A stretch of 64,000 bases of DNA from Clostridia bacterium (GCA_017469545.1 JAFUGE010000006.1:1-64000), one strand, 5' to 3'. Numbered from the stretch's first letter, positions 17,854 through 27,215 are shown. Program-made: numbers and translations. The notes: generated from the letters alone by a model not told the origin.

Positions 17854-18426
17854 TTATGTGTTTTTTTCTTTTAGTTTTCTAAAAATTACAATTACTAGAT
17901 ATCCAATAATAATTCCAATAAAATTCATAATTATATCGTCAATATCAAAACTTCTGCCAACTATAGGTTGTATTATTTCGATTGACAAAGGAATGAGAAT
18001 TGAAATAATAAATATATTCTTTTTATTTATTTTTTTGAAAACTAGTGGTAATAAAATACCCATTGGAATAAACATTAACATATTACCTATTAGCATATCT
18101 CGTACCCAAGTACCTATTGAAAGTTCACTTTTAATTAAATATTTGTATAATGATGGAACAAAATTAAAACTTCCTGAAAACAAGCCCAGACTATCTCCTG
18201 TTGGATAGCCAGTTTTTATATAAAACCAAAAATGTGACCATAGATTACTTGGAACAAGTACAAGATTTATTAATCCAGTTAAATAACATACAAAAATAAA
18301 TTTAACTATTTCATAAAAATAATTAACTGATAATTTGTTTTTCTTGATTTTAATAATACGATAAATAACATATATTATTCCAACTATTATTGTAATAGGA
18401 ACAACATTCAAAAATGCTTCTAGCAT
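17854..18426 (-). CDS. VanZ-family membrane protein
   Basis: 190 aa, about five membrane helices. Carries the VanZ pattern: NMLMFIPMGILLPL, then SIEIIQ and GRSFDIDDIIMNFIG. VanZ proteins are linked to low-level teicoplanin resistance, but most family members have no known role. No vanA-type genes are nearby. It lies between two tRNA-fMet relics and is AT-richer than the core genes, consistent with cargo of an integrated element. An AGGTAATTAT site precedes the ATG. Confidence 0.85.
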   Translation of the reverse strand: MLEAFLNVVPITIIVGIIYVIYRIIKIKKNKLSVNYFYEIVKFIFVCYLTGLINLVLVPSNLWSHFWFYIKTGYPTGDSLGLFSGSFNFVPSLYKYLIKSELSIGTWVRDMLIGNMLMFIPMGILLPLVFKKINKKNIFIISILIPLSIEIIQPIVGRSFDIDDIIMNFIGIIIGYLVIVIFRKLKEKNT

Positions 18427-18579
18427 ATAATTACCTCCGTTTTTTTAAATACAAATTACTATTTGTCTACCTATTATATCATATTAGACAGTGTATTCAA
18501 ATGACTAAAATTCATTTTGTTATTTTCTTTCTTTTTTCTATGTTTGACTGACCTTTGACTGACAAAACGTTTTTTCGAA

Positions 18580-18629
18580 CCTTTTTGAAAAATAATGAAG
18601 CCTTACAATCATTATGACTGTAAGGCTTC
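18580..18629 (-). terminator. Terminator of tRNA-fMet
   Basis: GAAGCCTTACA (18597-18607) pairs with TGTAAGGCTTC (18619-18629); on the minus strand ATTATTTTTC follows. Confidence 0.8.
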
Positions 18630-18638
18630 ATGTTACTT

Positions 18639-18714
<76 letters not shown>

Positions 18715-18841
18715 ATATTTAACTGACTGGAAATATTATAGTATCATTTTATGCTTTTGTCAAGCCCTGTGTGCCAATTTTTGTAAATTAATTGTTGAAA
18801 GCAATTTGCACTATTATGTAAATTGTGGTATAATAGTGATA

Positions 18842-18922
18842 TATAGGCAAAGTAAGCGAAAGCTTGCGACGCAAAGCCATAGGTCTAAAAGCAGATATGC
18901 TCAGGATTGCTAGGTTGCACTG
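18842..18922 (+). ncRNA. Cyclic di-GMP-I (GEMM-I) riboswitch
   Basis: The conserved GEMM-I skeleton is present: GGCAAA, a short helix GTAAGC/GCTTGC closed by a GAAA tetraloop, then GACGCAAAGCC, ATAGGTC-TAA and a second helix ending GCTAGGTTGC. The tetraloop and the CGCAAAGCC block are the diagnostic parts. It lies directly upstream of the gene at 18945. No terminator hairpin separates them, so control is more likely at translation or by an alternative structure around GGAG at 18931. Confidence 0.85.
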
Positions 18923-18944
18923 ATAGAAAAGGAGTGTGATTAGC

Positions 18945-19622
18945 ATGGAGAAAAGAGCAAGTTTATTAAAAAAGATTTTGATGGTGGTTTTGATAATCCT
19001 TTTATTAGCGATTCTCGTAGCGGTTATCCATACGATGAGGAATTTTTCTATCATTAGAGGTTTGCAGGATAAGTTTTCTGCATATGCGGATAGCACCAAT
19101 TATCATGTAAAAACAACTACAACAGAGCCAGATGGCAGTAAATTAGTGGTGGATTTTTATCAAAAAGGAGATAAGCAGGCGCGCTTTATAGAGAGCGGCG
19201 AAGGCGATTCGCTTGTGAAATTAGCAATATACAACAATGGCGAGAGAATTGATATGTTTACTGAAACGGCGGAGGAAAAGATTGCAACTTTGGGCAGTAA
19301 CAATAGCACGCTATTAGAGTACAAGTTGTATAACGCTTTGGAGACGAAAAACATGGGGCAGACGCTTTTCCTTAGCTTTTTAGCGAGAATTAAAGAGGGC
19401 GAAGTGGATGGAAAAGAGTGCTATGTGTTCGAACATTATTGCAACCCAAATGTAATGTATGGTGTAGAAGAAAATGCATCATTTTTTGAAAAAGATACCG
19501 GTTTTGAGTTGAAAAATCATATGGATGGTACTATCATTGAAAGAGAATATGAATTTGATAATATTGAGGACTCTGTGTTTGTTGAACCAAACATTGGAGA
19601 GTATAGACTACAAATGGACTAG
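18945..19622 (+). CDS. Membrane-anchored extracytoplasmic protein under c-di-GMP riboswitch
   Basis: 225 aa from ATG 18945 (GGAG 10 nt upstream; the GTG at 18936 is too close to it). A basic N-terminus and one membrane helix (about residues 10-30) are followed by a beta-rich outer domain reminiscent of LolA/LppX-type sheets: alternating strands such as YHVKTTTTEPDGSKLVVDFYQKG (described by pattern only, split) and a late KECYVFEH strand. No catalytic motif recognised. Because the leader is a c-di-GMP riboswitch, a role in the switch between motile and sessile states is a reasonable inference. It is 9 bases before maf and probably cotranscribed. Confidence 0.8.
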   Translation: MEKRASLLKKILMVVLIILLLAILVAVIHTMRNFSIIRGLQDKFSAYADSTNYHVKTTTTEPDGSKLVVDFYQKGDKQARFIESGEGDSLVKLAIYNNGERIDMFTETAEEKIATLGSNNSTLLEYKLYNALETKNMGQTLFLSFLARIKEGEVDGKECYVFEHYCNPNVMYGVEENASFFEKDTGFELKNHMDGTIIEREYEFDNIEDSVFVEPNIGEYRLQMD

Positions 19623-19631
19623 GAGGTTAAA

Positions 19632-20207
19632 ATGAAAGTTATATTAGCATCGGCTTCGCCAAGGAGAAAAGAGTTGTTGGGAATGGTGGTTCCGGAGTTT
19701 GAGGTTTTAGTGAGTGATGTGGAGGAGACATTAGAGGATGGCTTAACGCCGGAAGAGCAAACTTCAAGGCTTGCGTACATCAAGGCAAAAGATGTTTTTG
19801 AGAGAACCGTAGGAGACAGAGTGGTGATTGGTTCGGATACGATTGTTACGAAAAATGGCAGAATCTATGGCAAGCCAAAGGATAGAGAAGACGCCAAGAG
19901 AATGCTTTGCGAGCTTTTGGAGGGAGATAGAACCCATAGCGTTATTACGGGCCTTTGTGTGATGTCAGAGCGAGGCGGCAAAGTGGAGGAACACACCACT
20001 TTTGACGAGGTAAAAGTGTTTTTGAAAGAAATGTCAGAAGAAGAAATGGACAAGTGGATAGACACAGGCAAGGCGATGGACAAGGCTGGGGCGTATGGTA
20101 TACAGAATGAGTTTGGCGTGTTTGTGGAGAAAATAGATGGCAACTACACGACAGTGGTAGGACTTCCGATTCATAGGGTGTATGATTTGGTGAAGGGATT
20201 GATATAA
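19632..20207 (+). CDS. maf: Maf nucleotide pyrophosphatase
   Basis: 191 aa, standard length. Maf proteins hydrolyse non-canonical or surplus nucleoside triphosphates (dTTP/UTP type) to monophosphate and pyrophosphate, and overexpression inhibits septation in Bacillus. The signature ILASASPRRKELL is at residues 4-16, the SDTIV substrate loop near 67 and GKPKDREDAKRML near 78. Downstream gene of the riboswitch-controlled unit, AGGAGG 6 nt before the ATG. Terminator at 20220. Confidence 0.95.
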   Translation: MKVILASASPRRKELLGMVVPEFEVLVSDVEETLEDGLTPEEQTSRLAYIKAKDVFERTVGDRVVIGSDTIVTKNGRIYGKPKDREDAKRMLCELLEGDRTHSVITGLCVMSERGGKVEEHTTFDEVKVFLKEMSEEEMDKWIDTGKAMDKAGAYGIQNEFGVFVEKIDGNYTTVVGLPIHRVYDLVKGLI

Positions 20208-20219
20208 AAAGCAGACGGG

Positions 20220-20254
20220 GACTAGTACGAGGAGGTACTAGTCTTCTTTTTTTG
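20220..20254 (+). terminator. Terminator after maf
   Basis: GACTAGTAC (20220-20228) pairs with GTACTAGTC (20235-20243), GAGGAG loop, then TTCTTTTTTTG. Confidence 0.9.
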
Positions 20255-20361
20255 TCCTAATTTGGGAAAAAGTGATAAATATTGTAGAATTTAAAAATAT
20301 ATGATACAATCGGATGTAAATAGAGGATTTAGGCTAAAATCAAGACATACAGGAGACAAAT

Positions 20362-21300
20362 ATGAAAAAAATCAAATCGCCGATTAACTATACGGGAAAT
20401 AAATATAGATTATTAGAGCAAATTCAGCCACATTTTCCGGAAAAAGTGGGGACTTTTGTTGATTTGTTTTGTGGTGGAGCGACAGTTGGGTTTAATGTGG
20501 ATGCTGAAAAAGTTATACTAATAGATAATAACAAATATGTCATTGGGCTATTGGAGCATTTAGCGGGGCAACAATATGAGGACATCAAGTTGAAACTGGA
20601 AGAAATAATTGAGAAGTATCATTTATCATATTCAGCAAAATATTCATACAAGTTTTACAAAGACCAGATTGACGAGCCTGGTAATAACGGGTTGAAAAAA
20701 TATAATGAAGTAGGATATTATACTTTAAGAAATGACTATAACCACTTGCAAAGCAAGTTTACGCCTGATGCAATGAATATGCTGTATATACTGATGGTCT
20801 ATGGATTTAATAATGATATTAGGTTTAATGCAAAAGGTGATTTTAACTTACCGGCGGGGAAGACGGATTTAAATCAAAATAATTTAAACAAGCTGAAAGA
20901 ATATATTGAAAGAGCACAAAAGATCAATTATAAATTTGTATGTGGAGACTTCAAAGAAGAGAGAATTCAATCCGTGATAAAGGGAGCCGACTTTGTGTAT
21001 GCGGATCCACCATATTTGATAACGGACGCGGTATATAATGAGGCAGGCGGCTGGACGGAAAAAGACGAGACGGATTTGATTGAGCTGTTGACAGACTTGA
21101 AAAATACTGGAAAAAAATTTGTATTATCTAATATAGCTTCCAAAACAGATATGCAAAATTTGTATTTGAGTGAATGGATTGAAAAAGAGAAAGATATTAG
21201 GATGGTTGAACTAAAATATAACTACGCAAGTTCAAGTTACAATAAGAAAAATAGATACTGCGAAGAAAAAGAAGTAATCGTTGAGGTGAAGAATGATTAA
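20362..21300 (+). CDS. D12-class adenine-N6 DNA methyltransferase (M1)
   Basis: 312 aa. Alpha-type (D12) m6A methylase: N-terminal NYTGNKY, SAM-binding FCGGA (residues 35-40) and catalytic DPPY at 215-218. Overlaps the next methylase gene by 8 bases, and both precede an HNH nuclease gene, forming a type II restriction-modification operon. Two separate D12 enzymes usually mean an asymmetric target, one enzyme per strand. The region upstream holds a fresh intergenic gap after the maf terminator and so the operon promoter. Confidence 0.93.
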   Translation: MKKIKSPINYTGNKYRLLEQIQPHFPEKVGTFVDLFCGGATVGFNVDAEKVILIDNNKYVIGLLEHLAGQQYEDIKLKLEEIIEKYHLSYSAKYSYKFYKDQIDEPGNNGLKKYNEVGYYTLRNDYNHLQSKFTPDAMNMLYILMVYGFNNDIRFNAKGDFNLPAGKTDLNQNNLNKLKEYIERAQKINYKFVCGDFKEERIQSVIKGADFVYADPPYLITDAVYNEAGGWTEKDETDLIELLTDLKNTGKKFVLSNIASKTDMQNLYLSEWIEKEKDIRMVELKYNYASSSYNKKNRYCEEKEVIVEVKND

Positions 21301-22303
21301 TATAAACAATAGGAGATATATTGGGAGTAAATATAAACTTTTAGGGAATATCGAAGATGCTGTTATCAAATATTATGGGCCAGAAAAATGTACCATTGCT
21401 GATTTGTTTGCTGGCACAGGCGTTGTTGCAGAATACTTTGGAAGGCAAGGATATGACATCATTGTTAATGATATATTAAATTCAAACTATGTGGCATATA
21501 ACGCTTGGATGGGCAAAGAAGAAGTTGATGTAGAAAAAATAGAAAATGAAATTGAAAAATTAAATCAAGTAAGTGCAGATACACTTCCACATAATTACTT
21601 TTCGGATATTTATTCTAGCAAATATTTTGCCGTAAATGATGCAAAGAAAATAGGATATATCAGGGATTACATTGAAGAAAACAAAGCAAGATTTAATCAG
21701 AGAGAACATGATATTTTGGTGACGTCTTTGATGTATGAAGCGGACAAAATTGCAAATACGGTAGGGCATTTCGAATCGTATTTGAGAAAAGTTCCAGAGG
21801 AAAAAGGTGTTCAATTAAGGATGTTGGAGTTATCACAGTATGAAGATGTAGCCATTTATAAAGAGGATGCCAACAGCTTGGTAAGAAAGATAAGTTGTGA
21901 CATTGCCTACGTTGATCCACCATATAACGCAAGGCAGTATATTAATTTTTATCATGTGTTAGAAAATTTGGTGAATTGGGATAAGCCTACAGAATTTGAG
22001 GGAGACTCGATGAAGTTTAAAAGAAATCACTTGAAGAGTGGATACTCTCAAAGCAAGGCGCCAGCGCTATTTAGAGACTTAATAAATCATTTGAATTGCC
22101 GTTTAATTATTGTTTCATATAACAATACATACAATGCTAATAGCATCGCGTCGAACAATAAGATTCAAGAAAACGAATTAATTGATATTTTAAAATCAAA
22201 GGGAAATGTACACATAGAAGAATTTAACTATAAATATTTTAATAGTGGCAAAACCAATTTTGATAATCACAAAGAAAAACTGTATATTTGTGAAGTGGAA
22301 TAG
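21293..22303 (+). CDS. D12-class adenine-N6 DNA methyltransferase (M2)
   Basis: 336 aa. Second m6A methylase of the operon: RRYIGSKYKLL at the N-terminus, SAM motif DLFAGTG (37-43), catalytic DPPY (208-211) followed by YNARQY. It is clearly diverged from M1, not a recent duplicate. Translation is coupled to M1 by an 8-base overlap and uses GAGGTGAAG as ribosome site. Would protect the other strand of the recognition site. Confidence 0.93.
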   Translation: MININNRRYIGSKYKLLGNIEDAVIKYYGPEKCTIADLFAGTGVVAEYFGRQGYDIIVNDILNSNYVAYNAWMGKEEVDVEKIENEIEKLNQVSADTLPHNYFSDIYSSKYFAVNDAKKIGYIRDYIEENKARFNQREHDILVTSLMYEADKIANTVGHFESYLRKVPEEKGVQLRMLELSQYEDVAIYKEDANSLVRKISCDIAYVDPPYNARQYINFYHVLENLVNWDKPTEFEGDSMKFKRNHLKSGYSQSKAPALFRDLINHLNCRLIIVSYNNTYNANSIASNNKIQENELIDILKSKGNVHIEEFNYKYFNSGKTNFDNHKEKLYICEVE

Positions 22304-22315
22304 GAGGCGAAGAAA

Positions 22316-23716
22316 TTGCTAGTAGAGCTATATAAAGATTTGTGTAAGAATGAGCGCTGGTATAATGCATACTGTTCAACTGGCGAAAAATCAAACGGAA
22401 AAATATTCTTTTTCTTCAATACCAACTATAGAAAACTATTAAGTTTTGAAGAAGGATATTACGTTTTAAAAAATGTTGAGAATGTGGAGAGAAGTTCGTG
22501 GGAACACAGCAGCAGCCATGGACAGGAAATTGAAAAACAACATACGGTAAACATGCTAAAGTCGAAAATATTTTCGAAAAACGCAAACGTATATTACAGG
22601 AGCAAAAAAGGATTTGCGTATTCCGATATGTTAGCGAAAGACTTTTCGTATGACGAAAAGTGGCTAATGACGTACTTAACAATCTTAAATGGATATTTTG
22701 CAAATGTTCCAAATTACATTTTTGAAAGAACAAAAGTGATTTTAAAAATGATGGAAGAAAGAGGTGTATCGCGCGAAGCGTATACAAAACTATTAAAAAA
22801 TTTTATCAACACTTATGAGAATCATAGTAATAATAATATTTTTGAAAGTGACTATCTATTTTTCGATACGTTCTACCAAAACTTTGAAGGCATTGATTTC
22901 TTGAAATTGTTTTTAGAGGCTTCTGAAGAAGAAAGAAAAGAACTCAAGCTATATGTAGCAGAACAACGAAAAGACAGAGTGGCTACCAAAAAGCAAATAG
23001 ACACTATTTCGTATAAGTACAAAAGTACAGGCTCATACACGAGAGCTACGTTGATTGATAATGCTAAAATTCAGTATTTTACATTACTAATCATGGATGG
23101 AACATATAGCGACTACCAGGAATTTTATCAGAGCGTTACTGAGAAATTTCGCCAGCTATATCCAAGTATCAATGTTCACGAGATACTAAGTTTTATTGAA
23201 AATCATAAATCAGTATATGAATTAATATTTAATGAGCTATTTGGTAATGTCCAGTATTCGTTGAACTTTGGAAGAAAAGAAGACGAAACGGTAAGTGACC
23301 AAAGCGTTGATTTAGACCAAAGAATTGACGATACGGAAGCAGAAGCGGTAAATACCTATCATAAAGTTAGTACGGTATTAAAAAATCTTGCCAAGGCGAA
23401 TAGTAATTATAAATGTGAATTGGAAGACTTTTTTGACTGCCAATATTTTACGAGTAAAGAATCGCACAAGCATTATGTGGAAGTGCATCATTTAATTCCA
23501 AGGGCGGTAGGAAATGATTTTGAAAGCAGCATAGAAGTCGTGGAAAATTACGTTACACTATGCCCAAAGTGCCATAGGTTAGTGCATTTGGGAGAGGATG
23601 TAGAGCGAAAACCTGCTTTGCACTATTTGTATTTAAAGAGGCACGAAAAGTTAAAAGAGCGCGGCCTTGATATCACAGAGAAGCAGTTGAAGAAGTATTA
23701 TTTGATTGAGGAGTAG
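22316..23716 (+). CDS. HNH restriction endonuclease
   Basis: 466 aa from a TTG at 22316 with AGGAGG 8 nt upstream. The C-terminal 100 residues hold an HNH nuclease: HKHYVEVHHLIPRA, then ENYVTLCPKCHRLVHLG, with the zinc Cys pair CPKC. The first 360 residues are helical and probably bind DNA; N-terminal strands precede them. Following two D12 methylases by 12 bases, this is the likely cutting partner. A shifted-cut (type IIS) enzyme is an inference from the two methylases and the large target domain. Confidence 0.85.
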   Translation: MLVELYKDLCKNERWYNAYCSTGEKSNGKIFFFFNTNYRKLLSFEEGYYVLKNVENVERSSWEHSSSHGQEIEKQHTVNMLKSKIFSKNANVYYRSKKGFAYSDMLAKDFSYDEKWLMTYLTILNGYFANVPNYIFERTKVILKMMEERGVSREAYTKLLKNFINTYENHSNNNIFESDYLFFDTFYQNFEGIDFLKLFLEASEEERKELKLYVAEQRKDRVATKKQIDTISYKYKSTGSYTRATLIDNAKIQYFTLLIMDGTYSDYQEFYQSVTEKFRQLYPSINVHEILSFIENHKSVYELIFNELFGNVQYSLNFGRKEDETVSDQSVDLDQRIDDTEAEAVNTYHKVSTVLKNLAKANSNYKCELEDFFDCQYFTSKESHKHYVEVHHLIPRAVGNDFESSIEVVENYVTLCPKCHRLVHLGEDVERKPALHYLYLKRHEKLKERGLDITEKQLKKYYLIEE

Positions 23717-23763
23717 GGAGGAAATTTATAGTGCACTGAATGAGAAAAATAAGGAGGCGGAAT

Positions 23764-24117
23764 ATGAAAAGATTATTCATAGAATATCCAAAGTGCAGCA
23801 CTTGCCAGAAGGCGAAGAAATGGCTTGAAAGTAGCAAGATTGAATTCGAAGATAGGCATATTGTTGAGCAAAATCCAAATGAAAAAGAATTGAGGGAGTG
23901 GATTCAAAGAAGCGGGTTTGAAATTAAGAAATGGTTTAATACAAGCGGATTAAAATACAAGGAGTTGAACTTAAAGGACAGGCTTTTGACTATGACGGAC
24001 GAAGAGAAAATAGCTTTGCTTGCAAGCGACGGGATGCTTGTGAAGAGGCCTGTTCTAGTGACGGAGAAGGGCGTTTGTCCTGGGTTTAAGGAAGATGTTT
24101 GGAAGAGCATAATTTAA
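23764..24117 (+). CDS. ArsC/Spx-family thioredoxin-fold protein
   Basis: 117 aa from ATG 23764 (AGGAGG 6 nt upstream). Thioredoxin-like ArsC family with CSTC (residues 10-13) and the later RPVLVTEKG strand motif (RP near residue 94). Members are glutaredoxin-linked arsenate reductases or Spx-type transcription regulators; the CxxC with KAKKWLE following is closer to the YffB/YusI group of unknown function. No arsenic genes nearby. Confidence 0.87.
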   Translation: MKRLFIEYPKCSTCQKAKKWLESSKIEFEDRHIVEQNPNEKELREWIQRSGFEIKKWFNTSGLKYKELNLKDRLLTMTDEEKIALLASDGMLVKRPVLVTEKGVCPGFKEDVWKSII

Positions 24118-24133
24118 CTTTTGAGGAGGCAAT

Positions 24134-24445
24134 ATGTATTATACCTATATGCTGCGATGTGCTGATAATTCTATTTATACCGGAATGACGAATGATTTGG
24201 AGAAGCGAATGAAAGCCCATTTTTCGAAAAGCAAGAATGGCGCGAAATATACAAAATCGCATGATGCATTGAGGCTAGAAGCGGCTTGGAAGTGTAAGGA
24301 TAAATCGCTGGCCTGCAGCTTGGAGGCGTATATGAAACAGCTGACGAAGAAGCAGAAAGAAGAGCTGATTGGCGGGGCGAGATTAGCGACTTACTTGAAA
24401 GGGAAAGTGGATTGTAGGAGGTATGGGAGAGTGGAAGTCTGTTGA
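24134..24445 (+). CDS. GIY-YIG nuclease-domain protein (UPF0213/YhbQ type)
   Basis: 103 aa. Single GIY-YIG domain: YYTYMLRC (GIY part), SIYTGMTNDLEKRM (YIG part with the usual Arg) and a later E in LEAYMKQLTKKQKE. Small free-standing proteins of this kind have been tied to DNA repair but mostly lack defined function. GAGGAGG 6 nt before the ATG; 16 bases after the ArsC-like gene and likely cotranscribed. Confidence 0.9.
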   Translation: MYYTYMLRCADNSIYTGMTNDLEKRMKAHFSKSKNGAKYTKSHDALRLEAAWKCKDKSLACSLEAYMKQLTKKQKEELIGGARLATYLKGKVDCRRYGRVEVC

Positions 24446-24486
24446 CAGTCAAACGGACGGAATATGATTTTTCTGTGCCTTTTTAC

Positions 24487-24515
24487 TTCAAAAAAAGACA
24501 AGATTAATATATAAT
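24487..24515 (+). promoter_or_regulatory. Putative promoter of the WYL gene
   Basis: Perfect TATAAT at 24510-24515, with a weak TTCAAA 17 bases earlier. A TTGACAGTCAA dyad at 24442-24452 lies further upstream and could be an operator. Confidence 0.4.
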
Positions 24516-24571
24516 AAATGCAGTCAAGTATGAAAGAGCCTTTCAAACAAGAGACGAAGGAGAGAAGATTC

Positions 24572-25567
24572 ATGGATTTGTATGAGAAAAATGGAAATGT
24601 ATTGTACATATTGAATATACTAAAAAAGTATAGTGACGTAGATCATATGTTGTCTGTTGCAGAGATACAAAGAAAAGTAAAAGAACTATATGACGTAGAG
24701 ATTGATCCAAGAACAATTAGAAGAAACATCAATTTACTAAAATACAAATTAAATTATGACATCAGTACTAGAGAGGATAACGGAAAAGGCTATTTTATTC
24801 ATAGAGATCCAGAAACAGACTTTGAACCAGGTGAAATAAGAGCTATTATAGACAATTTTAGTTATGCCAATTATATTGTTCCATCAATAGCAAAGAATAT
24901 AATAAAAAAGTGCAAAAATATTCAAACGATTTATGAAAATGAAAAGATAAAAGATTATCAAATTTATGCGAATGATTCAAAAACAGAAAATGCAGAAGTG
25001 ATCAAGAATATCGAAGACATTTTAAATAGCATTTATCAGCATAAAAAGATACAGTTTGAATATTGGAAGTATGCTTTAACAAACAAGTTAGAAAAGAAAA
25101 TTGTAAGTGAACCAATAGTTTCTCCTTATGCGATTGTGTATAGCAAGCAGGAATTCTATTTAATTGGAATTAAAGAAGGACAAATTAAGTTCTATAATTA
25201 CAGATTAGATAGAATGAAGAACATACAGATTTTAGATGAGAATATAGAAATCAAAAAGAAAAAGAGCGAAATTCAGGATTTTGCCGAATCTTCAACTGAG
25301 ATGTTTGGCGGAGAAAAAGTTGAGATAGAGGCAATATGCCACGTACTACTATTAGATACTATATTTGATGTTTTTGGCAAAAATGCTACAATCAAGAAGA
25401 TTTCAAAGGATGACGAGCATTTTAAATTGATAGTGGACACTAATCCTTTGGGATTCAAAATGTGGGCAATGAGAAATATTGATTTGATTGAGGTAAAACG
25501 ACCAGAATCATTGAGAAATGAAATGAAAAAGATAATAAAAGATGCAAATAAAAGGTATAATTCATAA
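24572..25567 (+). CDS. WYL-domain transcriptional regulator
   Basis: 331 aa from ATG 24572 with AAGGAGA 8 nt upstream; an earlier in-frame ATG at 24518 overlaps the -10 box. N-terminal winged helix (about residues 8-70, DPRTIRRNINLLK), a central WYL beta-sandwich (about 150-235, with PYAIVYSKQEFYLIG and FYNYRLDRM) and a C-terminal WCX-like part. WYL proteins sense nucleotides or nucleic acid and often repress defence operons. It is the first gene of a defence-rich stretch, and the following genes are on the same strand. Confidence 0.85.
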   Translation: MDLYEKNGNVLYILNILKKYSDVDHMLSVAEIQRKVKELYDVEIDPRTIRRNINLLKYKLNYDISTREDNGKGYFIHRDPETDFEPGEIRAIIDNFSYANYIVPSIAKNIIKKCKNIQTIYENEKIKDYQIYANDSKTENAEVIKNIEDILNSIYQHKKIQFEYWKYALTNKLEKKIVSEPIVSPYAIVYSKQEFYLIGIKEGQIKFYNYRLDRMKNIQILDENIEIKKKKSEIQDFAESSTEMFGGEKVEIEAICHVLLLDTIFDVFGKNATIKKISKDDEHFKLIVDTNPLGFKMWAMRNIDLIEVKRPESLRNEMKKIIKDANKRYNS

Positions 25568-25582
25568 TTTTAAAAGCGATAA

Positions 25583-25624
25583 CATGCAATGCGTGACCAG
25601 ATAGGTTGTGCGTTGTATTTTTTT
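25583..25624 (+). terminator. Terminator after the WYL gene
   Basis: A 13-bp stem with several G-U pairs (GCAATGCGTGACC with GGTTGTGCGTTGT), then TATTTTTTT. It partly isolates the WYL gene from the next one. Confidence 0.6.
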
Positions 25625-25661
25625 GCCTTAAAATATAAGTGACGAAAGGAGATAGAAAGTC

Positions 25662-26288
25662 ATGATACTAAATTTAAATAAAGAGAGCTTCTTAACTTTT
25701 GATTTGAATAAAAGATTCAAAGAGTATAATCTAAATTTGAAAGTTAAGAGCAATTATCTAAATTATGAAACATTTTCGAAAATCAAATATGATGAACTTG
25801 TTACTATTATAGAAAATATTGAAAATATGTTTTTTTGCAAATATAAATATGGTAGAAATATTGAGCTAAAAAGGGTAAAAATGAAGTTTTATGAGCTTGA
25901 AACAAGAATGAAGATAATCATTGATTTAGGCGATAGGCAGGAGTATGCAATTTCTTTGAATCGAGAGCAAGTAATCAATTTATACAACTACTTAACGAGT
26001 GAATTGAAGACCGTAAACAAAGTAAAAATGATGGATTTTAATAAAAAATATACTTATGTTGAAGTTAGATATATTGATGTCTATAGTTCTAGAAGATATT
26101 CCTATATTTCAGATGATAAAAGAATTAGAGTCGGAGATGTAGTATATGTTGATAGAGCAGGAACAAAGTGCCTGGCTGTAGTTGAAAATAAAGGAGAATA
26201 CTATTATGAGGATGCACCTTATCCGGTTTTGGAAACAAAAAGAGTTATAAAGGTTGTAACAAGGGCAAAAGAGTATAAAGCTTTGTAA
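25662..26288 (+). CDS. Hypothetical protein with C-terminal beta-barrel
   Basis: 208 aa. Residues 1-120 are mixed alpha/beta. The last 75 residues show an SH3/OB-like strand pattern: KYTYVEVRYIDV, ISDDKRIRVGDVVYVD, then ending EDAPYPVLETKRVIKV. The motif GD(V/Y)V...APYP..KTK(x)I recurs in many small clostridial and lactobacillal proteins of unknown role, from memory. GGAG site present. Followed after 18 bases by another unknown gene, likely an operon. Confidence 0.7.
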   Translation: MILNLNKESFLTFDLNKRFKEYNLNLKVKSNYLNYETFSKIKYDELVTIIENIENMFFCKYKYGRNIELKRVKMKFYELETRMKIIIDLGDRQEYAISLNREQVINLYNYLTSELKTVNKVKMMDFNKKYTYVEVRYIDVYSSRRYSYISDDKRIRVGDVVYVDRAGTKCLAVVENKGEYYYEDAPYPVLETKRVIKVVTRAKEYKAL

Positions 26289-26306
26289 TTAAAGAAGGGT
26301 GAAGAA

Positions 26307-27215
26307 ATGTATAAAAAATTTAAGGACTACAATTTCAGAGAAATTGCAGGACATTTTATACTAATGAGAAACACAAATATAGTTAAGAATACAGAAAACT
26401 TTATTGATATCGATGAACACATTGAAAAATGCAAAAGGGATATAATTGAAGATACAAAAAGTTATTATTTAGAAATGGGAGAGTATGATGAAGAGTTTGA
26501 CTATGAAAATACATTCAATTTGGATGCCCTCAATGAAGATATGACAACTAGAAAAGTCACAGATTTGTATGAACCTATGTATGGGTATATCTGTATTGAA
26601 AAAAATCGAGGCTTTATACTTTATCTCTTGGGAAATGAAGAGGATAAACTTAAATATGTGTATGCCCCAACTTATTGGTCGTGTGAAAATGAAAGTATTG
26701 ATGATTATGAAATAGAAATAATAGATGATGGCGAATATGAACATGCAATTGAGTTTAAAGAACTAATCCAAGATGATGAGGAACTAGATGATTATGTAAT
26801 TGAAACACGAGGGCTAAAAAGGCTGGATTCTTTTAGGCTGAGATATTCACCGGATTTTGTGAATTGTATTATATCATATAAAAATACAAGTTTTAGTGCA
26901 AAAGTGAAATTAGAAAAAATCTATCATAATACTATTTATGCCAAATACCATGAACAGGAGGGCGTTGTAAAATTAGTGGAGGATAACAACATTTCGTTCT
27001 TATTTTTTAAACCAATAGAACAGCCTGATGATGAAGTTGCATTAAATGAGTATGTAAGTGCTATTATGGAATTATTAGATAAAGATTTTGGCGTTGAAGA
27101 GGACAATTGTATAGAATTTGTCAAAGATTATCAAAAAGATATTGAAACAGGTTACATAAATGGAGATTTGCCTTTGGAAACAATTGTAAGGATACTTAGG
27201 GAATGTGAATTCTAG
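26307..27215 (+). CDS. Acidic hypothetical protein
   Basis: 302 aa, strongly acidic in the first 160 residues (repeated Asp/Glu runs such as DDEELDDY), no Cys-based motif, signal or membrane segment. I do not recognise a family. It has AAGAAGGGTGAAG as ribosome site and follows the beta-barrel gene by 18 bases. Confidence 0.65.
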   Translation: MYKKFKDYNFREIAGHFILMRNTNIVKNTENFIDIDEHIEKCKRDIIEDTKSYYLEMGEYDEEFDYENTFNLDALNEDMTTRKVTDLYEPMYGYICIEKNRGFILYLLGNEEDKLKYVYAPTYWSCENESIDDYEIEIIDDGEYEHAIEFKELIQDDEELDDYVIETRGLKRLDSFRLRYSPDFVNCIISYKNTSFSAKVKLEKIYHNTIYAKYHEQEGVVKLVEDNNISFLFFKPIEQPDDEVALNEYVSAIMELLDKDFGVEEDNCIEFVKDYQKDIETGYINGDLPLETIVRILRECEF

